Positions 18,928 through 30,481 are shown, counted from the stretch's first letter. The stretch: DNA of 64,000 nucleotides from Haemophilus sp. CCUG 60358 (GCF_001679485.1 NZ_LZOZ01000014.1:62001-126000); one strand, 5' to 3'. Numbers and translations: made by a program. Notes: generated by a model not told the origin, from the sequence alone.

Positions 18928-19794
18928 ATGCTTAAAGAACGTGTATTATCAGCCATTGTGTTGATTGCTTTGGTGTTATGTGCCTTGTTCTTATTTACCC
19001 CATTTTATTTTGCCCTAGCCTTGGGCTTTGTGGCGACACTTGGTATTTGGGAGTGGGCTCAATTTGCTCGTTTTAAAAATCCTTTGGCGCGCCTTTGTAT
19101 CGCGGCATTTTTAGGCGCATTTATCTTCCTCTGGCTTTATAACGAAGGTAATTATTTAGATGCAGGTCGAGTATTTGAAAACTACTTGCCGCTTTTATTG
19201 CTAAATTCAGTCGGTTGGTGGGCGCTTGCATTAGTATTAGTGGTGACTTATCCAAGCTCAGCGAAGTTTTGGGGGAAAAATATTCCTTTACAACTCCTGT
19301 TTGCTTTTTCTACGTTGATTCCTTTTGTGGCAGCAGTCTTACGTTTACGCTTAGATAATTATGCTGCTGATCCTTATCATGGTTTATTCTTATTGCTTTA
19401 TGTGTTTGTATTGGTATGGGCAGCGGACTCAGGTGCCTATTTTGCGGGGAGAGCCTTTGGTAAGCACAAGCTTGCGCCGAAAGTCTCACCGGGAAAAACA
19501 TGGCAAGGGGTATTTGGAGGCATGATCACCGCGGCGGTATTGGCATTTGTATTTATTCATTTCTCAGGTGAAACCTTATTAGGTAGCCGTGCAATGAGTG
19601 GTTTTGTTGTGCTTTCTGTGGCAACAGTGGCTATTTCTGTATTAGGTGACTTAGCAGAAAGTATGTTTAAACGTGAATCAGGCATTAAAGACAGTAGTCA
19701 ATTAATTCCAGGCCATGGCGGTATTTTAGATCGTATTGATAGCTTAACAGCCGCAGTACCATTCTTCACATACTTCTATTTCTTTGTGTTATAG
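18928..19794 (+). CDS. cdsA: Phosphatidate cytidylyltransferase (CDP-diglyceride synthase)
   Basis: Makes CDP-diacylglycerol from phosphatidic acid and CTP, the branch point for all phospholipids. 288 residues with about eight membrane helices. The family signature near the C-terminus spans GDLAESMFKRESGIKDSS through PGHGGILDRIDSL (about 238-272), with KVSPGKTWQGVFGG before it. It is in the uppS-cdsA-rseP run with 11 and 8 bp gaps. Confidence 0.96.
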   Translation: MLKERVLSAIVLIALVLCALFLFTPFYFALALGFVATLGIWEWAQFARFKNPLARLCIAAFLGAFIFLWLYNEGNYLDAGRVFENYLPLLLLNSVGWWALALVLVVTYPSSAKFWGKNIPLQLLFAFSTLIPFVAAVLRLRLDNYAADPYHGLFLLLYVFVLVWAADSGAYFAGRAFGKHKLAPKVSPGKTWQGVFGGMITAAVLAFVFIHFSGETLLGSRAMSGFVVLSVATVAISVLGDLAESMFKRESGIKDSSQLIPGHGGILDRIDSLTAAVPFFTYFYFFVL

Positions 19795-19802
19795 GATAGA
19801 AC

Positions 19803-21134
19803 ATGTCGTTTTTGTGGTCGCTTGGCTCATTTATTGTTGCAATTGCTGTGTTGGTTGCCGTACACGAATACGGCCACTTTTGGGCAGCAAGAAAGTGCGG
19901 TATTAAAGTTCATCGTTTTTCGATTGGCTTTGGTAAAGTGATTTGGCGACGCACAGATAAATTGGGCACTGAATTTGCTATTTCAGCCATTCCGCTTGGT
20001 GGTTATGTCAAAATGCTTGACGGGCGAAATGAAGAAGTTCCAGCAGAATTAAAATCGCAAGCATTTGAAAGTAAATCTGTTGCTCAACGCGCTTTTGTCA
20101 TTGCAGCAGGCCCTTTGGCCAATTTTATTTTTGCGATTTTGGCATATTGGGTTATTTATTCTGTTGGGATTCCGAGTGTTAAACCGGTCATTGAAAACAT
20201 CACGTCAAATTCACCGGCTGCAATAGCTCAAATTGAACCGAATACCCAGATTTTGGCAATTGATGGAAAGAATACCCCTGATTGGGAAACCATTAATTTA
20301 TTGCTCACTGATAAGTTAGGTTCTAATTCTGTTGAGCTCACATTAACGCCTTTTGGTGAAGACCGACCTTATCAACGAACCATTAATCTGCAAAATTGGA
20401 CATTTGAGCCAGATAAAGAAACAGCATTTGAAACATTAGGGATCAATCCAGTTTCAAGTAAAGTGGAGATGACTTTATCAAAAGTGGTGGAGAACTCACC
20501 AGCTGAAAAAGCGGGCTTATTGATTGGCGATAAAATTTTAGCGGAAAATTCGACCGCACTTGATTGGAAAGCTTTTGTCGCACAGGTACAACAAGGTCAA
20601 CCTTTTACAATCAAGGTTGAACGAAATCAGGAAATTTTTGACAAAACCTTGCAACCGGAGAAGAATCAAGAGGGTAAATGGTTTGTGGGGTTAAGTCCGA
20701 CGTTCTTAAAAGTTGGCGAACAGTATCGAACTGAATTAAAATATGGTATTCTTGATGCGCTACAAAAAGGTGTGGAAAAGACAGGCCAGATTGCTTGGTT
20801 TATTGTGAAGGCAATCGGGAAATTGCTTAGTGGTGAACTTTCATTTTCCAGTTTAGCTGGGCCAATTTCAATTGCCCAAGGGGCAGGCGCATCTTCTAAC
20901 GCTGGCGTGATTTATTTCTTAAGTTTTCTCGCGTTAATTAGTGTTAATTTAGGCATAATGAATTTATTTCCGTTGCCAGTTTTAGATGGTGGACATCTCG
21001 TGTTTTTGGCGGCGGAAGCTATCAAAGGAAAACCTGTTTCAGAACGGGTACAAAATTTAAGTTATCGTATAGGGCTAATAATCTTGTTAATTGAAACAAT
21101 TTTTGTGCTTTTTAATGATTTCTTACGTTTATAA
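19803..21134 (+). CDS. rseP: Site-2 zinc metalloprotease RseP
   Basis: Intramembrane protease that cuts anti-sigma factor RseA after DegS and clears signal-peptide remnants. 443 residues. The zinc motif HEYGH is at 22-26 in the first membrane helix, two tandem PDZ domains (about 115-310) are periplasmic, and the third zinc ligand is in [12 protein letters not shown] (about 395-406). It directly precedes bamA, matching the link between the sigma-E stress response and outer-membrane assembly. Whether RseA and sigma-E are present cannot be seen here. Confidence 0.96.
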   Translation: MSFLWSLGSFIVAIAVLVAVHEYGHFWAARKCGIKVHRFSIGFGKVIWRRTDKLGTEFAISAIPLGGYVKMLDGRNEEVPAELKSQAFESKSVAQRAFVIAAGPLANFIFAILAYWVIYSVGIPSVKPVIENITSNSPAAIAQIEPNTQILAIDGKNTPDWETINLLLTDKLGSNSVELTLTPFGEDRPYQRTINLQNWTFEPDKETAFETLGINPVSSKVEMTLSKVVENSPAEKAGLLIGDKILAENSTALDWKAFVAQVQQGQPFTIKVERNQEIFDKTLQPEKNQEGKWFVGLSPTFLKVGEQYRTELKYGILDALQKGVEKTGQIAWFIVKAIGKLLSGELSFSSLAGPISIAQGAGASSNAGVIYFLSFLALISVNLGIMNLFPLPVLDGGHLVFLAAEAIKGKPVSERVQNLSYRIGLIILLIETIFVLFNDFLRL

Positions 21135-21160
21135 CTATTATTTTTTATAGGATAAAGTCG

Positions 21161-23539
21161 ATGAAAAAACTTCTAATCGCAAGTTTATTATTCGGTACTA
21201 CAACGAGTGTATTTGCGGCACCATTTGTAGCAAAAGACATTCGTGTTGACGGTGCTCAAGGAGACTTAGAACAACAAATTCTGGCGAGCCTTCCTGTTCG
21301 TAGCGGTCAGCGTGTAACGGATAAAGACGTAGCCAATATTGTACGTTCATTATTTGTAAGTGGACAGTTTGATGATGTCAAAGCTTTCCAAGATGGTGAT
21401 GCGTTAGTTGTGAGCGTTATCGCGAAACCAATCATTTCTGAAGTGAATATTAAAGGCAACTCAGCCGTTCCGACGGAAGCACTGAAACAAAATCTTGATG
21501 CAAATGGATTAAAGAGTGGTGAGGTGCTAAATCGTGCGAAGTTAGAAGGGTTTGCTCAAAGCTTAAGAGATCATTATAAGAGCGTAGGTCGCTATAATGC
21601 GAAAGTTGAGCCTATCGTGACGACTTTACCCAATAATCGAGCGGAAATTACCCTTCAAATTGATGAAGATGATACTGCAAAACTCCGTTCAGTGACTTTT
21701 AATGGAAACGAAGCTATTTCGAGCAGTAAGTTACAAGAACAAATGGAGCTTCAACCAGATTCTTGGTGGAAGCTTTGGGGTAATAAGTTTGATGGTTCTC
21801 AGTTTGAGAAAGATATCCAGACTATCCAAGATTATTATCAAAATAATGGTTATGCAAAAGCAAAAGTGACTAAAACAGATGTTCAATTAAATGAAGATCA
21901 TACAAAAGCGGATGTGACCATTGATGTAAGTGAAGGTGAAAAATACAATTTAAGTTCAGCTCGTATTGTTGGTAACCTAGGTGGTATGGCGAATGAGTTA
22001 CAACCATTATTGCGCGAGCTTCACTTGAACGAAATATTCAGACGTTCAGATGTGCAATACGTAGAAAGCTTAATTAAAGATAAATTAGGCGAGCGAGGTT
22101 ATGGTAGCGCAACAGTTAATTCTGTACCAACTTTTGATGATGCGAATAAAACACTGGCGTTAACATTTGTTGTGGATGCGGGTCGTCGTCTATCTGTACG
22201 TCAAGTTCGTTTTGAAGGTAATACGGTTTCTGCTGATAGTACATTACGTCAAGAAATGCGTCAGCAAGAAGGGACTTGGTATAACTCACAATTAGTTGAG
22301 TTAGGTAAAGTGCGTTTAGATAGAACAGGTTTCTTTGAAAGCGTAGAAAACCGCATTGAACCAATCCAAGGTTCTAATGATGAAGTAGATGTAGTATATA
22401 AGGTTAGAGAACGTAATACCGGTAGCATTAACTTTGGTATCGGTTATGGTACAGAAAGTGGGCTTAGCTATCAAGCAAGCGTAAAACAAGATAACTTCTT
22501 GGGAACAGGTGCAGCGGTAAGTTTAGCTGGTACACGTAATGACTATGGTACAAGTGTAAACTTAGGTTATACAGAACCATACTTTACTAAAGATGGCGTA
22601 AGTTTAGGTGGAAACGTATTCTATGAAACTTACGACAACTCGAAAAATGATACTTCATCAACCTATAAGCGTACGACTTATGGCGGTAATGTAACATTAG
22701 GATTCCCAGTCAATGAGAATAACTCGTATTATGTGGGATTAGGTTATACTTACAATAAAATTAGCAACTTCGCGTATGAGTACAACCGTGATTTATACAT
22801 GAAGTCAATGAATTTGACTGGAAACTCAATCAAAACTAATGATTTTGATTTCTCATTTGGTTGGAACTATAACAGCCTAAACCGTGGCTATTTCCCAACT
22901 AAAGGGGTAAAAGCAAATCTAGGTGGTCGTGTCACCATTCCAGGATCTGATAATAAATATTATAAATTAAGCGCTGAGCTTCAAGGTTTCTACCCATTAG
23001 ATCGTGATCATCGTTGGGTATTATCTGGAAAAGCAACCGCTTCTTATGCAAATGGCTTAGGTGGTAAACGTGTACCGTTCTATCAACTTTATACGGCTGG
23101 TGGTATCGGTTCATTACGTGGCTTTGCTTACGGTGCGGTAGGTCCTAATGCGATTTATCAAGACAAATATGGCCAATGGTATCAAAGTACTGATGTCGTT
23201 GGTGGTAACGCGATGGCTACAGCAAGTGTTGAACTTATTGTTCCAACCCCATTTGTTGGAGATAAAAGCCAAAATAGCGTAAGAACCTCACTTTTCGTTG
23301 ATGCAGCGAGCGTTTGGAATACAAAATGGAAATCAGATAAAGAAGGCTTAAAATCATCTCCGATTTATGCAACATTATCTGATTACAGTAAAGCAGGTCG
23401 AGTCCGTGCTTCAACTGGTGTTGCTTTCCAATGGCAATCACCAATTGGACCATTGGTATTCTCTTATGCGAAACCAATCAAAAAATATGAAAATGATGAT
23501 GTAGAACAATTCCAATTCAGTATTGGTGGTTCTTTCTAA
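21161..23539 (+). CDS. bamA: Outer-membrane protein assembly factor BamA (D15/Oma87)
   Basis: Core of the BAM complex that folds beta-barrel proteins into the outer membrane. 792 residues. The signal peptide [19 protein letters not shown] is cut before [12 protein letters not shown]. Five POTRA domains (about 20-420) are followed by a 16-strand barrel. The conserved lid-lock loop reads [12 protein letters not shown], and the chain ends in aromatic FSIGGSF, the usual barrel-insertion signal. In Haemophilus it is the protective surface antigen D15. It lies between rseP and skp; bamE is also in this window at 54.4 kb. Confidence 0.97.
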   Translation: MKKLLIASLLFGTTTSVFAAPFVAKDIRVDGAQGDLEQQILASLPVRSGQRVTDKDVANIVRSLFVSGQFDDVKAFQDGDALVVSVIAKPIISEVNIKGNSAVPTEALKQNLDANGLKSGEVLNRAKLEGFAQSLRDHYKSVGRYNAKVEPIVTTLPNNRAEITLQIDEDDTAKLRSVTFNGNEAISSSKLQEQMELQPDSWWKLWGNKFDGSQFEKDIQTIQDYYQNNGYAKAKVTKTDVQLNEDHTKADVTIDVSEGEKYNLSSARIVGNLGGMANELQPLLRELHLNEIFRRSDVQYVESLIKDKLGERGYGSATVNSVPTFDDANKTLALTFVVDAGRRLSVRQVRFEGNTVSADSTLRQEMRQQEGTWYNSQLVELGKVRLDRTGFFESVENRIEPIQGSNDEVDVVYKVRERNTGSINFGIGYGTESGLSYQASVKQDNFLGTGAAVSLAGTRNDYGTSVNLGYTEPYFTKDGVSLGGNVFYETYDNSKNDTSSTYKRTTYGGNVTLGFPVNENNSYYVGLGYTYNKISNFAYEYNRDLYMKSMNLTGNSIKTNDFDFSFGWNYNSLNRGYFPTKGVKANLGGRVTIPGSDNKYYKLSAELQGFYPLDRDHRWVLSGKATASYANGLGGKRVPFYQLYTAGGIGSLRGFAYGAVGPNAIYQDKYGQWYQSTDVVGGNAMATASVELIVPTPFVGDKSQNSVRTSLFVDAASVWNTKWKSDKEGLKSSPIYATLSDYSKAGRVRASTGVAFQWQSPIGPLVFSYAKPIKKYENDDVEQFQFSIGGSF

Positions 23540-23642
23540 TAAATTGAACTTTTACGTTCTATTTAAGTCAAAATCTTCGTTCTGTGTCAGTGAGTTAGCT
23601 GGCACAGAAATATTTACTAAACTAATTTAAGGAAATTCAAAC

Positions 23643-24251
23643 ATGAAAAACGTAGTAAAAGTTACCGCACTTTCTTTAGGTCTTGCACTTGCATCAGGTT
23701 TTGCTGCTGCAGATGAAAATATCGCATTCATCAACGCGGGTTACTTATTCCAAAACCATCCAGATCGTCAAGCTGTAGCAGATAAGTTAGATGCAGAATT
23801 CAAACCAATGGCGGACAAACTTGCTGCAAGTAAGAAAGAAATTGATGACAAAATCGTAGCATCTCGTAAAAAAGTAGAAGCAAAAGTTGCTGCTTTACAA
23901 AAAGATGCACCTCGTTTACGTCAAGCTGAAATTCAAAAACGCCAAGAAGAAATCACTAAATTTGGTTCAGATGAAGAAGCTGCATTAAGTAAATTAATGG
24001 AAGAGCAAGATAAAAAAGTGGCAGAGTTCCAAGAGTTAAACGAAAAACGTCAAACTGAAGAGCGTGGTAAATTATTGGAAAGCATTCAAGTTGCAACGAA
24101 TAATTTAGCTAAAGCTAAAGGTTATACTTATGTTTTAGATGCAAACTCTGTCGTATTTGCGGTAGATGGTAAAGATATTACTGAAGAAGTATTAAAATCT
24201 ATTCCTGCAACTGAGAAAGTCGCTCCAGCAAAAACTGAAGAGAAAAAATAA
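23643..24251 (+). CDS. skp: Periplasmic chaperone Skp (OmpH)
   Basis: Trimeric jellyfish-like chaperone that carries unfolded outer-membrane proteins across the periplasm to BamA. 202 residues. The signal peptide MKNVVKVTALSLGLALASGFAA is followed by the mature start ADENIAFINAGYLF. The middle (about 50-150) is a charged helical hairpin rich in Lys, Glu and Ala. The tail TEKVAPAKTEEKK is longer than in E. coli Skp. An exact uptake signal (23664-23672) falls inside the signal-peptide codons. It precedes lpxD by 12 bp. Confidence 0.94.
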   Translation: MKNVVKVTALSLGLALASGFAAADENIAFINAGYLFQNHPDRQAVADKLDAEFKPMADKLAASKKEIDDKIVASRKKVEAKVAALQKDAPRLRQAEIQKRQEEITKFGSDEEAALSKLMEEQDKKVAEFQELNEKRQTEERGKLLESIQVATNNLAKAKGYTYVLDANSVVFAVDGKDITEEVLKSIPATEKVAPAKTEEKK

Positions 24252-24263
24252 TAGGTTCTCATA

Positions 24264-25289
24264 ATGCAAAAATCCTATTCTTTACAGGAATTAGCAGCAA
24301 AAGTCGGCGGTACCCTTCGCGGTAACGCCGATGTTGTCGTTAATAATATTGCAGCATTGTCAAAAGCAGAACCTAACCAGCTTACTTTCATTTCTAATGC
24401 AAAATTCCGTCCTTTATTAGCCGAATCTAAAGCAGGTATTCTTGTCGTGTCAGAAGCAGATGTGGAATTTTGCTCACCTGAAAGTAACTTACTTATCGTC
24501 AAAGATCCTTATGTTGCTTACGCCGTATTAGCTCAATATATGGATACCACTCCGAAAGCTGCTCAAAATATCCACCCAAGTGCGGTTATTTCTGAAAAAG
24601 CTTTAATGGGTGAAAATGTATCAATTGGTGCAAATGCCGTGATTGAAGAAGGTGTTGTATTAGGCGATAATGTGATTATTGGCGCAGGTTGTTTTATCGG
24701 TAAATTCACCAAAATTGGTGTAGGTACACAGCTTTGGGCAAATGTAAGCGTTTATCATGAAGTAGAAATTGGACAAAATTGCTTAATTCAATCAGGTGCT
24801 GTAATTGGTAGTGATGGCTTTGGCTATGCGAATGATCGTGGTCGCTGGGTAAAAATTCCACAAGTAGGACAAGTGATTATTGGTAATAATGTCGAAATCG
24901 GTGCTTGTACCTGTATTGACCGTGGAGCTTTAGACGCAACAGTCATTGAAGATAACGTCATTATTGATAACCTTTGTCAAATTGCGCATAACGTTCATAT
25001 CGGCACAGGTACAGCAGTCGCTGGCGGTGTGATTATGGCGGGTAGCTTGAAAGTGGGTCGTTATTGTTTAATTGGCGGAGCAAGTGTGATTAATGGTCAC
25101 ATGGAAATCTGCGATAAGGTAACAGTGACTGGTATGGGGATGGTAATGCGTCCAATTACTGAACCAGGCGTTTACTCATCGGGTATCCCATTACAAACCA
25201 ATAAAGAGTGGCGAAAAACAGCCGCACTTACCTTGGGGATTGATGGTATGAATAAACGACTGAAAGCCCTTGAGAAAAAACTTGGCTAA
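24264..25289 (+). CDS. lpxD: UDP-3-O-(3-hydroxyacyl)glucosamine N-acyltransferase
   Basis: Third step of lipid A synthesis: transfers a 3-hydroxyacyl chain from ACP to the 2-amino group of the UDP-glucosamine intermediate. 341 residues. The N-terminal uridine-binding domain (to ~95) precedes a left-handed parallel beta-helix made of hexapeptide repeats such as [24 protein letters not shown] units (about 100-300). The catalytic His is in the segment [14 protein letters not shown]-terminal helix follows. A terminator-like hairpin comes after it, before fabZ. Confidence 0.96.
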   Translation: MQKSYSLQELAAKVGGTLRGNADVVVNNIAALSKAEPNQLTFISNAKFRPLLAESKAGILVVSEADVEFCSPESNLLIVKDPYVAYAVLAQYMDTTPKAAQNIHPSAVISEKALMGENVSIGANAVIEEGVVLGDNVIIGAGCFIGKFTKIGVGTQLWANVSVYHEVEIGQNCLIQSGAVIGSDGFGYANDRGRWVKIPQVGQVIIGNNVEIGACTCIDRGALDATVIEDNVIIDNLCQIAHNVHIGTGTAVAGGVIMAGSLKVGRYCLIGGASVINGHMEICDKVTVTGMGMVMRPITEPGVYSSGIPLQTNKEWRKTAALTLGIDGMNKRLKALEKKLG

Positions 25290-25296
25290 GATTTTT

Positions 25297-25326
25297 AAAA
25301 CGTACCCTAGGGTGCGTTTTATTTTT
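25297..25326 (+). terminator. Hairpin between lpxD and fabZ
   Basis: AAAACGTACC (25297-25306), loop CTAG, GGTGCGTTTT (25311-25320; one G-U pair), then ATTTTTA. A TATAAT at 25341-25346 just downstream could start a fabZ transcript, though no good -35 is visible. Confidence 0.65.
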
Positions 25327-25385
25327 ATACAGAAATATCGTATAATTCCAGTGTTTTATTATTATTTATTTTAAAGGTATTAGAC

Positions 25386-25835
25386 GTGTCAGAGAATCAA
25401 GTAAGTAAAGTAATTGAAGCAAAAGAAATTATGACCTTATTGCCACATCGTTATCCATTTTTATTAGTGGATCGTGTGTTAGACTACAAAGAAGGTGAAT
25501 GGTTAAAAGCAATTAAAAATATCAGCGTAAACGAACCTTGTTTTACCGGTCATTTTCCTGGAGAGCCAATTTTACCGGGCGTGTTAATTCTTGAAGCTTT
25601 GGCGCAATCAATGGGGATCCTTGCATTTAAAACCCATGAATTAAAAGGTGGCGAATTATTCTATTTCGCAGGTATTGATGAAGCGCGTTTCAAACGCCCA
25701 GTATTACCTGGAGATCAAATGGAATTGAACGTTCAAGTGATTAAAGAACGTCGTGGTATTACAGCATTCACAGGTATTGCAACCGTAAACGGTGAAGTTG
25801 CTTGTGAAGCCAAATTAATGTGTGCTCGTCGATAA
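25386..25835 (+). CDS. fabZ: 3-hydroxyacyl-[ACP] dehydratase FabZ
   Basis: Dehydrates 3-hydroxyacyl-ACP in fatty-acid elongation and competes with lipid A synthesis for the same pool. 149 residues in a hotdog fold. The catalytic His is in [13 protein letters not shown] (about 20-32) and the catalytic Glu in [20 protein letters not shown]. The start codon is GTG at 25386, chosen from family length and an AAAGGT ribosome-binding site at 25373-25378. It sits between lpxD and lpxA, the usual arrangement that links fatty-acid and lipid A supply. Confidence 0.96.
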   Translation: MSENQVSKVIEAKEIMTLLPHRYPFLLVDRVLDYKEGEWLKAIKNISVNEPCFTGHFPGEPILPGVLILEALAQSMGILAFKTHELKGGELFYFAGIDEARFKRPVLPGDQMELNVQVIKERRGITAFTGIATVNGEVACEAKLMCARR

Positions 25836-25858
25836 TTAAAGAAAATTAAGGGGTAAGT

Positions 25859-26647
25859 ATGATCCACCCAAGTGCAAAAATTCACCCAACCGCGCTTGTT
25901 GCTGATGGTGCAGTTATTGGCGAAGACGTTGTTATCGGTCCTTTCTGTATTATTGAAGGGAGCGTTGAGATTAAAGCGCGTACTGTTTTAAATTCTCATA
26001 TTGTCGTGAAAGGCGACACCGTGATTGGTGAGGATAACCAGATTTATCAATTCGCCAGCATCGGTGAAGTCAACCAAGATTTAAAATATAAAGGCGAAGC
26101 AACTAAAACCATTATTGGTAATGGCAACCTTATTCGAGAACATGTGACGATTCACCGCGGCACAATCCAAGGTGGTGGTGTAACACGTATTGGTAACAAC
26201 AACTTATTGATGATCAACGTCCACGTTGCTCACGATTGTCAAATTAAAAATAACTGTATTTTGGCAAACAATGCAACCCTTGCAGGTCACGTTGAATTAG
26301 ATGATTTTGTTATTGTAGGTGGTATGTCTGCGATTCACCAATTTGTGATCGTCGGTGCGCACGTAATGCTAGGTGGTGGTTCTATGGTTAGCCAAGATGT
26401 GCCGCCTTATGTGATGGCACAAGGTAACCATGCACAGCCTTTTGGTGTTAACCTTGAAGGATTAAAACGTCGTGGTTTTGATAAACCAACCATGCATGCT
26501 ATCCGTAATGTTTATAAAATGATTTACCGTAGCGGTAAAACCCTTGAAGAAGTATTGCCGGAAATTGAACAAATTGCACAAACTGAATCTGCAATTAGTT
26601 TCTTTGTGGAATTCTTCAAACGTTCTACCCGTGGCATTATTCGTTAA
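25859..26647 (+). CDS. lpxA: UDP-N-acetylglucosamine O-acyltransferase LpxA
   Basis: First step of lipid A synthesis: adds a 3-hydroxyacyl chain to the 3-OH of UDP-GlcNAc. 262 residues. The beta-helix of hexapeptide repeats (about 1-185) begins [20 protein letters not shown]. The catalytic His is in [12 protein letters not shown] (about 120-131). A helical C-terminal domain carries [14 protein letters not shown]. The ribosome-binding site is AAGGGG at 25848-25853. A hairpin separates it from lpxB. Confidence 0.97.
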   Translation: MIHPSAKIHPTALVADGAVIGEDVVIGPFCIIEGSVEIKARTVLNSHIVVKGDTVIGEDNQIYQFASIGEVNQDLKYKGEATKTIIGNGNLIREHVTIHRGTIQGGGVTRIGNNNLLMINVHVAHDCQIKNNCILANNATLAGHVELDDFVIVGGMSAIHQFVIVGAHVMLGGGSMVSQDVPPYVMAQGNHAQPFGVNLEGLKRRGFDKPTMHAIRNVYKMIYRSGKTLEEVLPEIEQIAQTESAISFFVEFFKRSTRGIIR

Positions 26648-26692
26648 TTAACGTTTCTTTTCTCGTTAAGAGAAAATGATGAATAACAAAGA

Positions 26693-26730
26693 GACCGCAC
26701 GATGATTTTTTCAAAGTGCGGTCGTTTTTT
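26693..26730 (+). terminator. Uptake-signal hairpin in the lpxB leader
   Basis: GACCGCAC (26693-26700) pairs with GTGCGGTC (26716-26723) across 15 bases, followed by G and six T. It may act as a terminator or partial attenuator between lpxA and lpxB. Only the second arm is an exact 9-mer uptake signal. Confidence 0.6.
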
Positions 26731-26742
26731 AGGATAAATTTA

Positions 26743-27912
26743 ATGATAAAAGAAAATCCGACTATTGCGATTGTCGCAGGTGAAGTATCTGGTGATATTC
26801 TTGGTGCAGGTCTCATTCAAGCGCTTAAACGCCAGTATCCGCAAGCTAAGTTTGTCGGGATTGGCGGAGAGAGAATGATTGCTCAAGGTTTTGAAAGCTT
26901 TTTTGATATGGAAGAGCTCTCTGTTATGGGGCTAGTAGAAGTTCTCAAGCATTTACCTCGATTGCTAAAAATTCGTCGTAGTGTCATCGAACAACTTTCT
27001 GCTATTAAACCGGATATATTTATCGGTATTGATGCACCGGATTTTAATCTTACCGTTGAACTAAAATTAAAAGAAAAAGGGATTAAAACCATTCATTACG
27101 TGAGTCCATCTGTATGGGCTTGGCGTCAAAATCGTATCTACAAAATTGCCAAAGCAACTCATCAAGTATTGGCTTTTCTTCCTTTTGAAAAAGCTTTTTA
27201 TGATCGTTTTAATGTGCCTTGCCGTTTTATTGGCCATACCATGGCAGATGCGATTCCATTAAAACCAAATCGTACAGAAGCTTGCCAGACTTTAGGTATT
27301 GATGAAAAAGGACGTTACCTTGCTATTTTAGTAGGGAGTAGAGGTAGTGAAGTGGGCTTTCTTACTGAGCCATTTTTAAAAACTGCTTTGTTATTAAAAG
27401 AAAAATATCCAGACTTGCAGTTTTTAGTCCCTTTGGTGAATGAAAAGCGTCGCCAGCAATTTGAGGAAATAAAGGCTCAGATTGCACCTGATCTCGATAT
27501 GCATTTAATTGATGGTAAAGCACGCCAAGTGATGATTGCTGCCGAAGCAACTTTACTAGCTTCAGGTACCGCTGCACTTGAAGCGATGTTGTGTAAATCG
27601 CCAATGGTGGTAGGGTATCGAATGAAACCTTTCACACATTTTTTGGCAAAACGATTGGTCAAAACAAAATATATTTCATTACCTAATTTGTTAGCGGATG
27701 AAATGTTAGTACCAGAAATGATTCAAGAAGATTGCGAACCACAAAAATTAGCAGAACAACTTTCTCAGTATTTGGGTGATGATGAAAGTGCGGTCAAATC
27801 TCGCAGTATTTTAATTCAACGTTTTACTGAATTACACAAATTAATTCAATGTGATGCGGATAGCCAAGCCGCACAAGCTGTGATTGATTTATTGGAGCAA
27901 AGACATGACTGA
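26743..27912 (+). CDS. lpxB: Lipid-A-disaccharide synthase LpxB
   Basis: Membrane-associated GT19 glycosyltransferase that joins UDP-diacylglucosamine and lipid X to form the lipid A disaccharide. 389 residues from the ATG at 26743. The frame is open from a GTG at 26716, but that codon lies inside an uptake signal and terminator stem. The AGGA at 26731-26734 and the family start [21 protein letters not shown] fix the later start. Other conserved parts are [23 protein letters not shown] and [13 protein letters not shown]. Its last 8 bases overlap rnhB, showing tight coupling. Confidence 0.96.
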   Translation: MIKENPTIAIVAGEVSGDILGAGLIQALKRQYPQAKFVGIGGERMIAQGFESFFDMEELSVMGLVEVLKHLPRLLKIRRSVIEQLSAIKPDIFIGIDAPDFNLTVELKLKEKGIKTIHYVSPSVWAWRQNRIYKIAKATHQVLAFLPFEKAFYDRFNVPCRFIGHTMADAIPLKPNRTEACQTLGIDEKGRYLAILVGSRGSEVGFLTEPFLKTALLLKEKYPDLQFLVPLVNEKRRQQFEEIKAQIAPDLDMHLIDGKARQVMIAAEATLLASGTAALEAMLCKSPMVVGYRMKPFTHFLAKRLVKTKYISLPNLLADEMLVPEMIQEDCEPQKLAEQLSQYLGDDESAVKSRSILIQRFTELHKLIQCDADSQAAQAVIDLLEQRHD

Positions 27913-28507
27913 TTTTGTTTATCCTGAAGGTTATCAATTATTTGCAGGAGTGGATGAAGTTGGCCGTGGCCCTTTAGTTGGGGCTGTTGTAACGGCTGCA
28001 GTAATTTTAGATCCTAATAATCCGATAATCGGTTTGGCGGATTCTAAAAAACTCAGCGAGAAAAAACGCCTTACACTCGCAGCAGAAATTAAAGAGAAAG
28101 CCTTAGCTTGGGCAATGGGGCGAGCAGAGCCAGCCGAGATTGATGAATTGAATATTCTGCATGCCTCTATGTTAGCCATGGAGCGAGCAGTAAAAGCCTT
28201 AAAAATTCAACCGCACTTTGTGTTGGTAGATGGAAATCGAATTCCGCCTAACCTTGGCTTGCCTGCCCAAGCTGTGGTGAAAGGGGATTCACTTGTGGCT
28301 GAAATTAGCGCTGCCTCTATTTTGGCAAAAGTCGCACGGGATCAGGAAATGGAAGCGTTAGATGAAAAGTATCCAGAATATGCTTTTGCTCAACATAAAG
28401 GGTATCCGACCAAATTACACTTAGAAAAATTAGCGGAACTGGGTCCTTTACCAGAGTATCGTCGTAGTTTTTCACCCGTGAAGAAAGCATTAGGCATAGA
28501 AGAATAG
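27905..28507 (+). CDS. rnhB: Ribonuclease HII
   Basis: Cuts RNA in RNA-DNA hybrids and single ribonucleotides misplaced in DNA. 200 residues from the ATG at 27905 ([20 protein letters not shown]), which overlaps the lpxB stop by 8 bp. The frame extends seven codons upstream, but the family start and length favour 27905. Active-site acids are the DE of [12 protein letters not shown], the Asp in HFVLVDGN and the Asp in AKVARDQEM. The lpxB-rnhB order is common in gammaproteobacteria and marks the end of the envelope block. Confidence 0.96.
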   Translation: MTDFVYPEGYQLFAGVDEVGRGPLVGAVVTAAVILDPNNPIIGLADSKKLSEKKRLTLAAEIKEKALAWAMGRAEPAEIDELNILHASMLAMERAVKALKIQPHFVLVDGNRIPPNLGLPAQAVVKGDSLVAEISAASILAKVARDQEMEALDEKYPEYAFAQHKGYPTKLHLEKLAELGPLPEYRRSFSPVKKALGIEE

Positions 28508-28542
28508 TTAGAGTGAAAGGTCGTAAGATTAAAGGATAGAGT

Positions 28543-30396
28543 ATGAATACCATTTTTGATCATGCACTTTGGGTGAGCCCATTATTTTGGACATTGATGT
28601 TGCTTGGCGTAGCCATCATTTTATTTGTGCATAATAAAATTCGTATGGATGTGGTGGCATTATTGGTGATGCTCTCTTTTTATCTAAGTGGCATTCTCAG
28701 TATCCAAGAGATCTTAGTTGGCTTTAGCGATCCTAATATTATCCTGATTGCTTTACTCTTCATTGTGGGGGAAAGCTTGGTTCGGACAGGAATTGCTTAT
28801 CGTGTGAGTGACGGCATCTTGAAAGTTGCGGGAAATAGTGAAGCTAAAGTGCTTATTTTACTGATGCTTTCAGTGGCTGGATTAGGTGCATTTATGAGTT
28901 CTACTGGCGTGGTTGCGGTGTTTATTCCTGTTGTGATTATGATTTGCCGTCAAATGAATATTTCCCCAAAACGATTAATGATGCCGTTAAGCGTAGCGGG
29001 ATTAATCAGTGGGATGATGACGTTAATCGCGACGGCTCCTAACCTTGTGGTGAATGCGGAATTAGTGAAAGATACGAATCTTCGCCTTGAGTTTTTTGAT
29101 TTCACGCCAATCGGATTGCTGATCTTAGTGTTGGGTATGGGCTATATGCTTATTGCTCGTCGATGGCTTTCAGATAATAACGATGAAAGCAATCAAGATA
29201 CGATGCAAAGCTCCATGAATGAGCTAATTAATGAATATGGTTTGAAAGATCGTACCAAACGTTTGGTGGTGAAAAGTACGTCTCCTTTCGTGGGTAAAAC
29301 CTTAGATCAACTTCATTTGCGTTCTAGCTATCAATTAAATGTGTTGGCGATTGAGCGTTGGAAACATTTCCGTCCAAGTTACATCATGCCTCTTGGTACA
29401 TCAGAGATAAAAGCAAAAGATATTCTCATGGTGGATTTGGAACGCTGTGATTTTAATTTCGATATGTTTTGCCAAGAATTTCATCTAGAGCCAGCCGAAA
29501 TTAAATCACAATCGTTTGATCAGCAGGCACGTTCCATTGGAATGGCCGAGTTAATTATTGTGCCGAACTCTGCCTGTATTGGTAAAACCACTGCAGAGTT
29601 ACAATTCCGTACAAAATATGGCTTAAATGTGGTTGGGATTAAACGAGATGGTGTGGTGTTGAGTGATGCTTTTAAAGAAAAATATCGCTCAGGTGATTTG
29701 CTTTTAGTGATTGGCGATTGGCGACTTATTCAAGCGATGCGTGATCGTCGAAAAGATTTCCTGGTATTGAATTATCCGAAAGAAATGGAGCGTGCCGTAC
29801 CAGCTCAACGTCAAGCACCACTAGCCTTACTATCCATTTTGACTATGGTGGTACTGATGGTTTCAGGTGCTGTGCCGAATGTTGTGGCTGCCTTGATTGG
29901 TTGTTTAATGTTGGCTTATTTCCGTTGCGTGGATGCTAAAAGTGCTTATGACTCCATTCAATGGCCGAGCCTTATTCTGATTATCGGAATGATGCCATTT
30001 TCAACCGCACTTCAAAAAACAGGTGGAGTTGAGTTTGCGGTGAAATGGCTCACACAGATCATTGATGGATGGGGAATGTATCCTGTATTGATTGTACTCT
30101 TTGTATTTTGTGCATTAGTCGGATTGTTTATTTCGAATACAGCTACTGCAATTTTGATGGCTCCCATTGCGATTTCTCTTGCTCAGCAACTTAATGTGTC
30201 TCCCGTGCCATTTGCAATGGTTGTCGCGATTGCTGCTTCAGCTGCATTTATGACCCCAGTCTCTTCTCCAGTAAATACCATGGTGGTGGGACCAGGTGGC
30301 TACAAATTTGCTGACTTTATTAAGATCGGCGTACCTTTTACCTTAATTGTTATGCTGGTGACTGTTTTTATCGTGCCAATATTGTTTCCATTTTAA
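28543..30396 (+). CDS. SLC13/DASS-type permease with two TrkA-C (RCK_C) domains
   Basis: Predicted inner-membrane anion transporter, substrate unknown. 617 residues. About six membrane helices (13-205) are followed by a soluble insert (about 215-415) with two RCK_C/TrkA-C modules (VVKSTSPFVGKTLDQLHLRS and IIVPNSACIGKTTAELQF). A second set of helices carries the family stretch LFISNTATAILMAPIAISLA. This layout matches E. coli YfbS-like proteins. Sulfate, dicarboxylates or other anions are possible. It starts 35 bp after rnhB with a GGATAG ribosome-binding site and may be co-transcribed. Confidence 0.82.
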   Translation: MNTIFDHALWVSPLFWTLMLLGVAIILFVHNKIRMDVVALLVMLSFYLSGILSIQEILVGFSDPNIILIALLFIVGESLVRTGIAYRVSDGILKVAGNSEAKVLILLMLSVAGLGAFMSSTGVVAVFIPVVIMICRQMNISPKRLMMPLSVAGLISGMMTLIATAPNLVVNAELVKDTNLRLEFFDFTPIGLLILVLGMGYMLIARRWLSDNNDESNQDTMQSSMNELINEYGLKDRTKRLVVKSTSPFVGKTLDQLHLRSSYQLNVLAIERWKHFRPSYIMPLGTSEIKAKDILMVDLERCDFNFDMFCQEFHLEPAEIKSQSFDQQARSIGMAELIIVPNSACIGKTTAELQFRTKYGLNVVGIKRDGVVLSDAFKEKYRSGDLLLVIGDWRLIQAMRDRRKDFLVLNYPKEMERAVPAQRQAPLALLSILTMVVLMVSGAVPNVVAALIGCLMLAYFRCVDAKSAYDSIQWPSLILIIGMMPFSTALQKTGGVEFAVKWLTQIIDGWGMYPVLIVLFVFCALVGLFISNTATAILMAPIAISLAQQLNVSPVPFAMVVAIAASAAFMTPVSSPVNTMVVGPGGYKFADFIKIGVPFTLIVMLVTVFIVPILFPF

Positions 30397-30481
30397 ATGA
30401 AAATAGCGGTCAGTTTTGAGGTTAAGTTTTTACTGCTTTCGTAATTTATAAAGCATTTGCATTATGTACTTGGAATAGAAA

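Noticed and set aside
26716..26742. GTG at 26716 as the lpxB start
   Set aside because: The codon is part of an uptake signal and terminator stem. The ATG at 26743 has a good ribosome-binding site and the family N-terminus.
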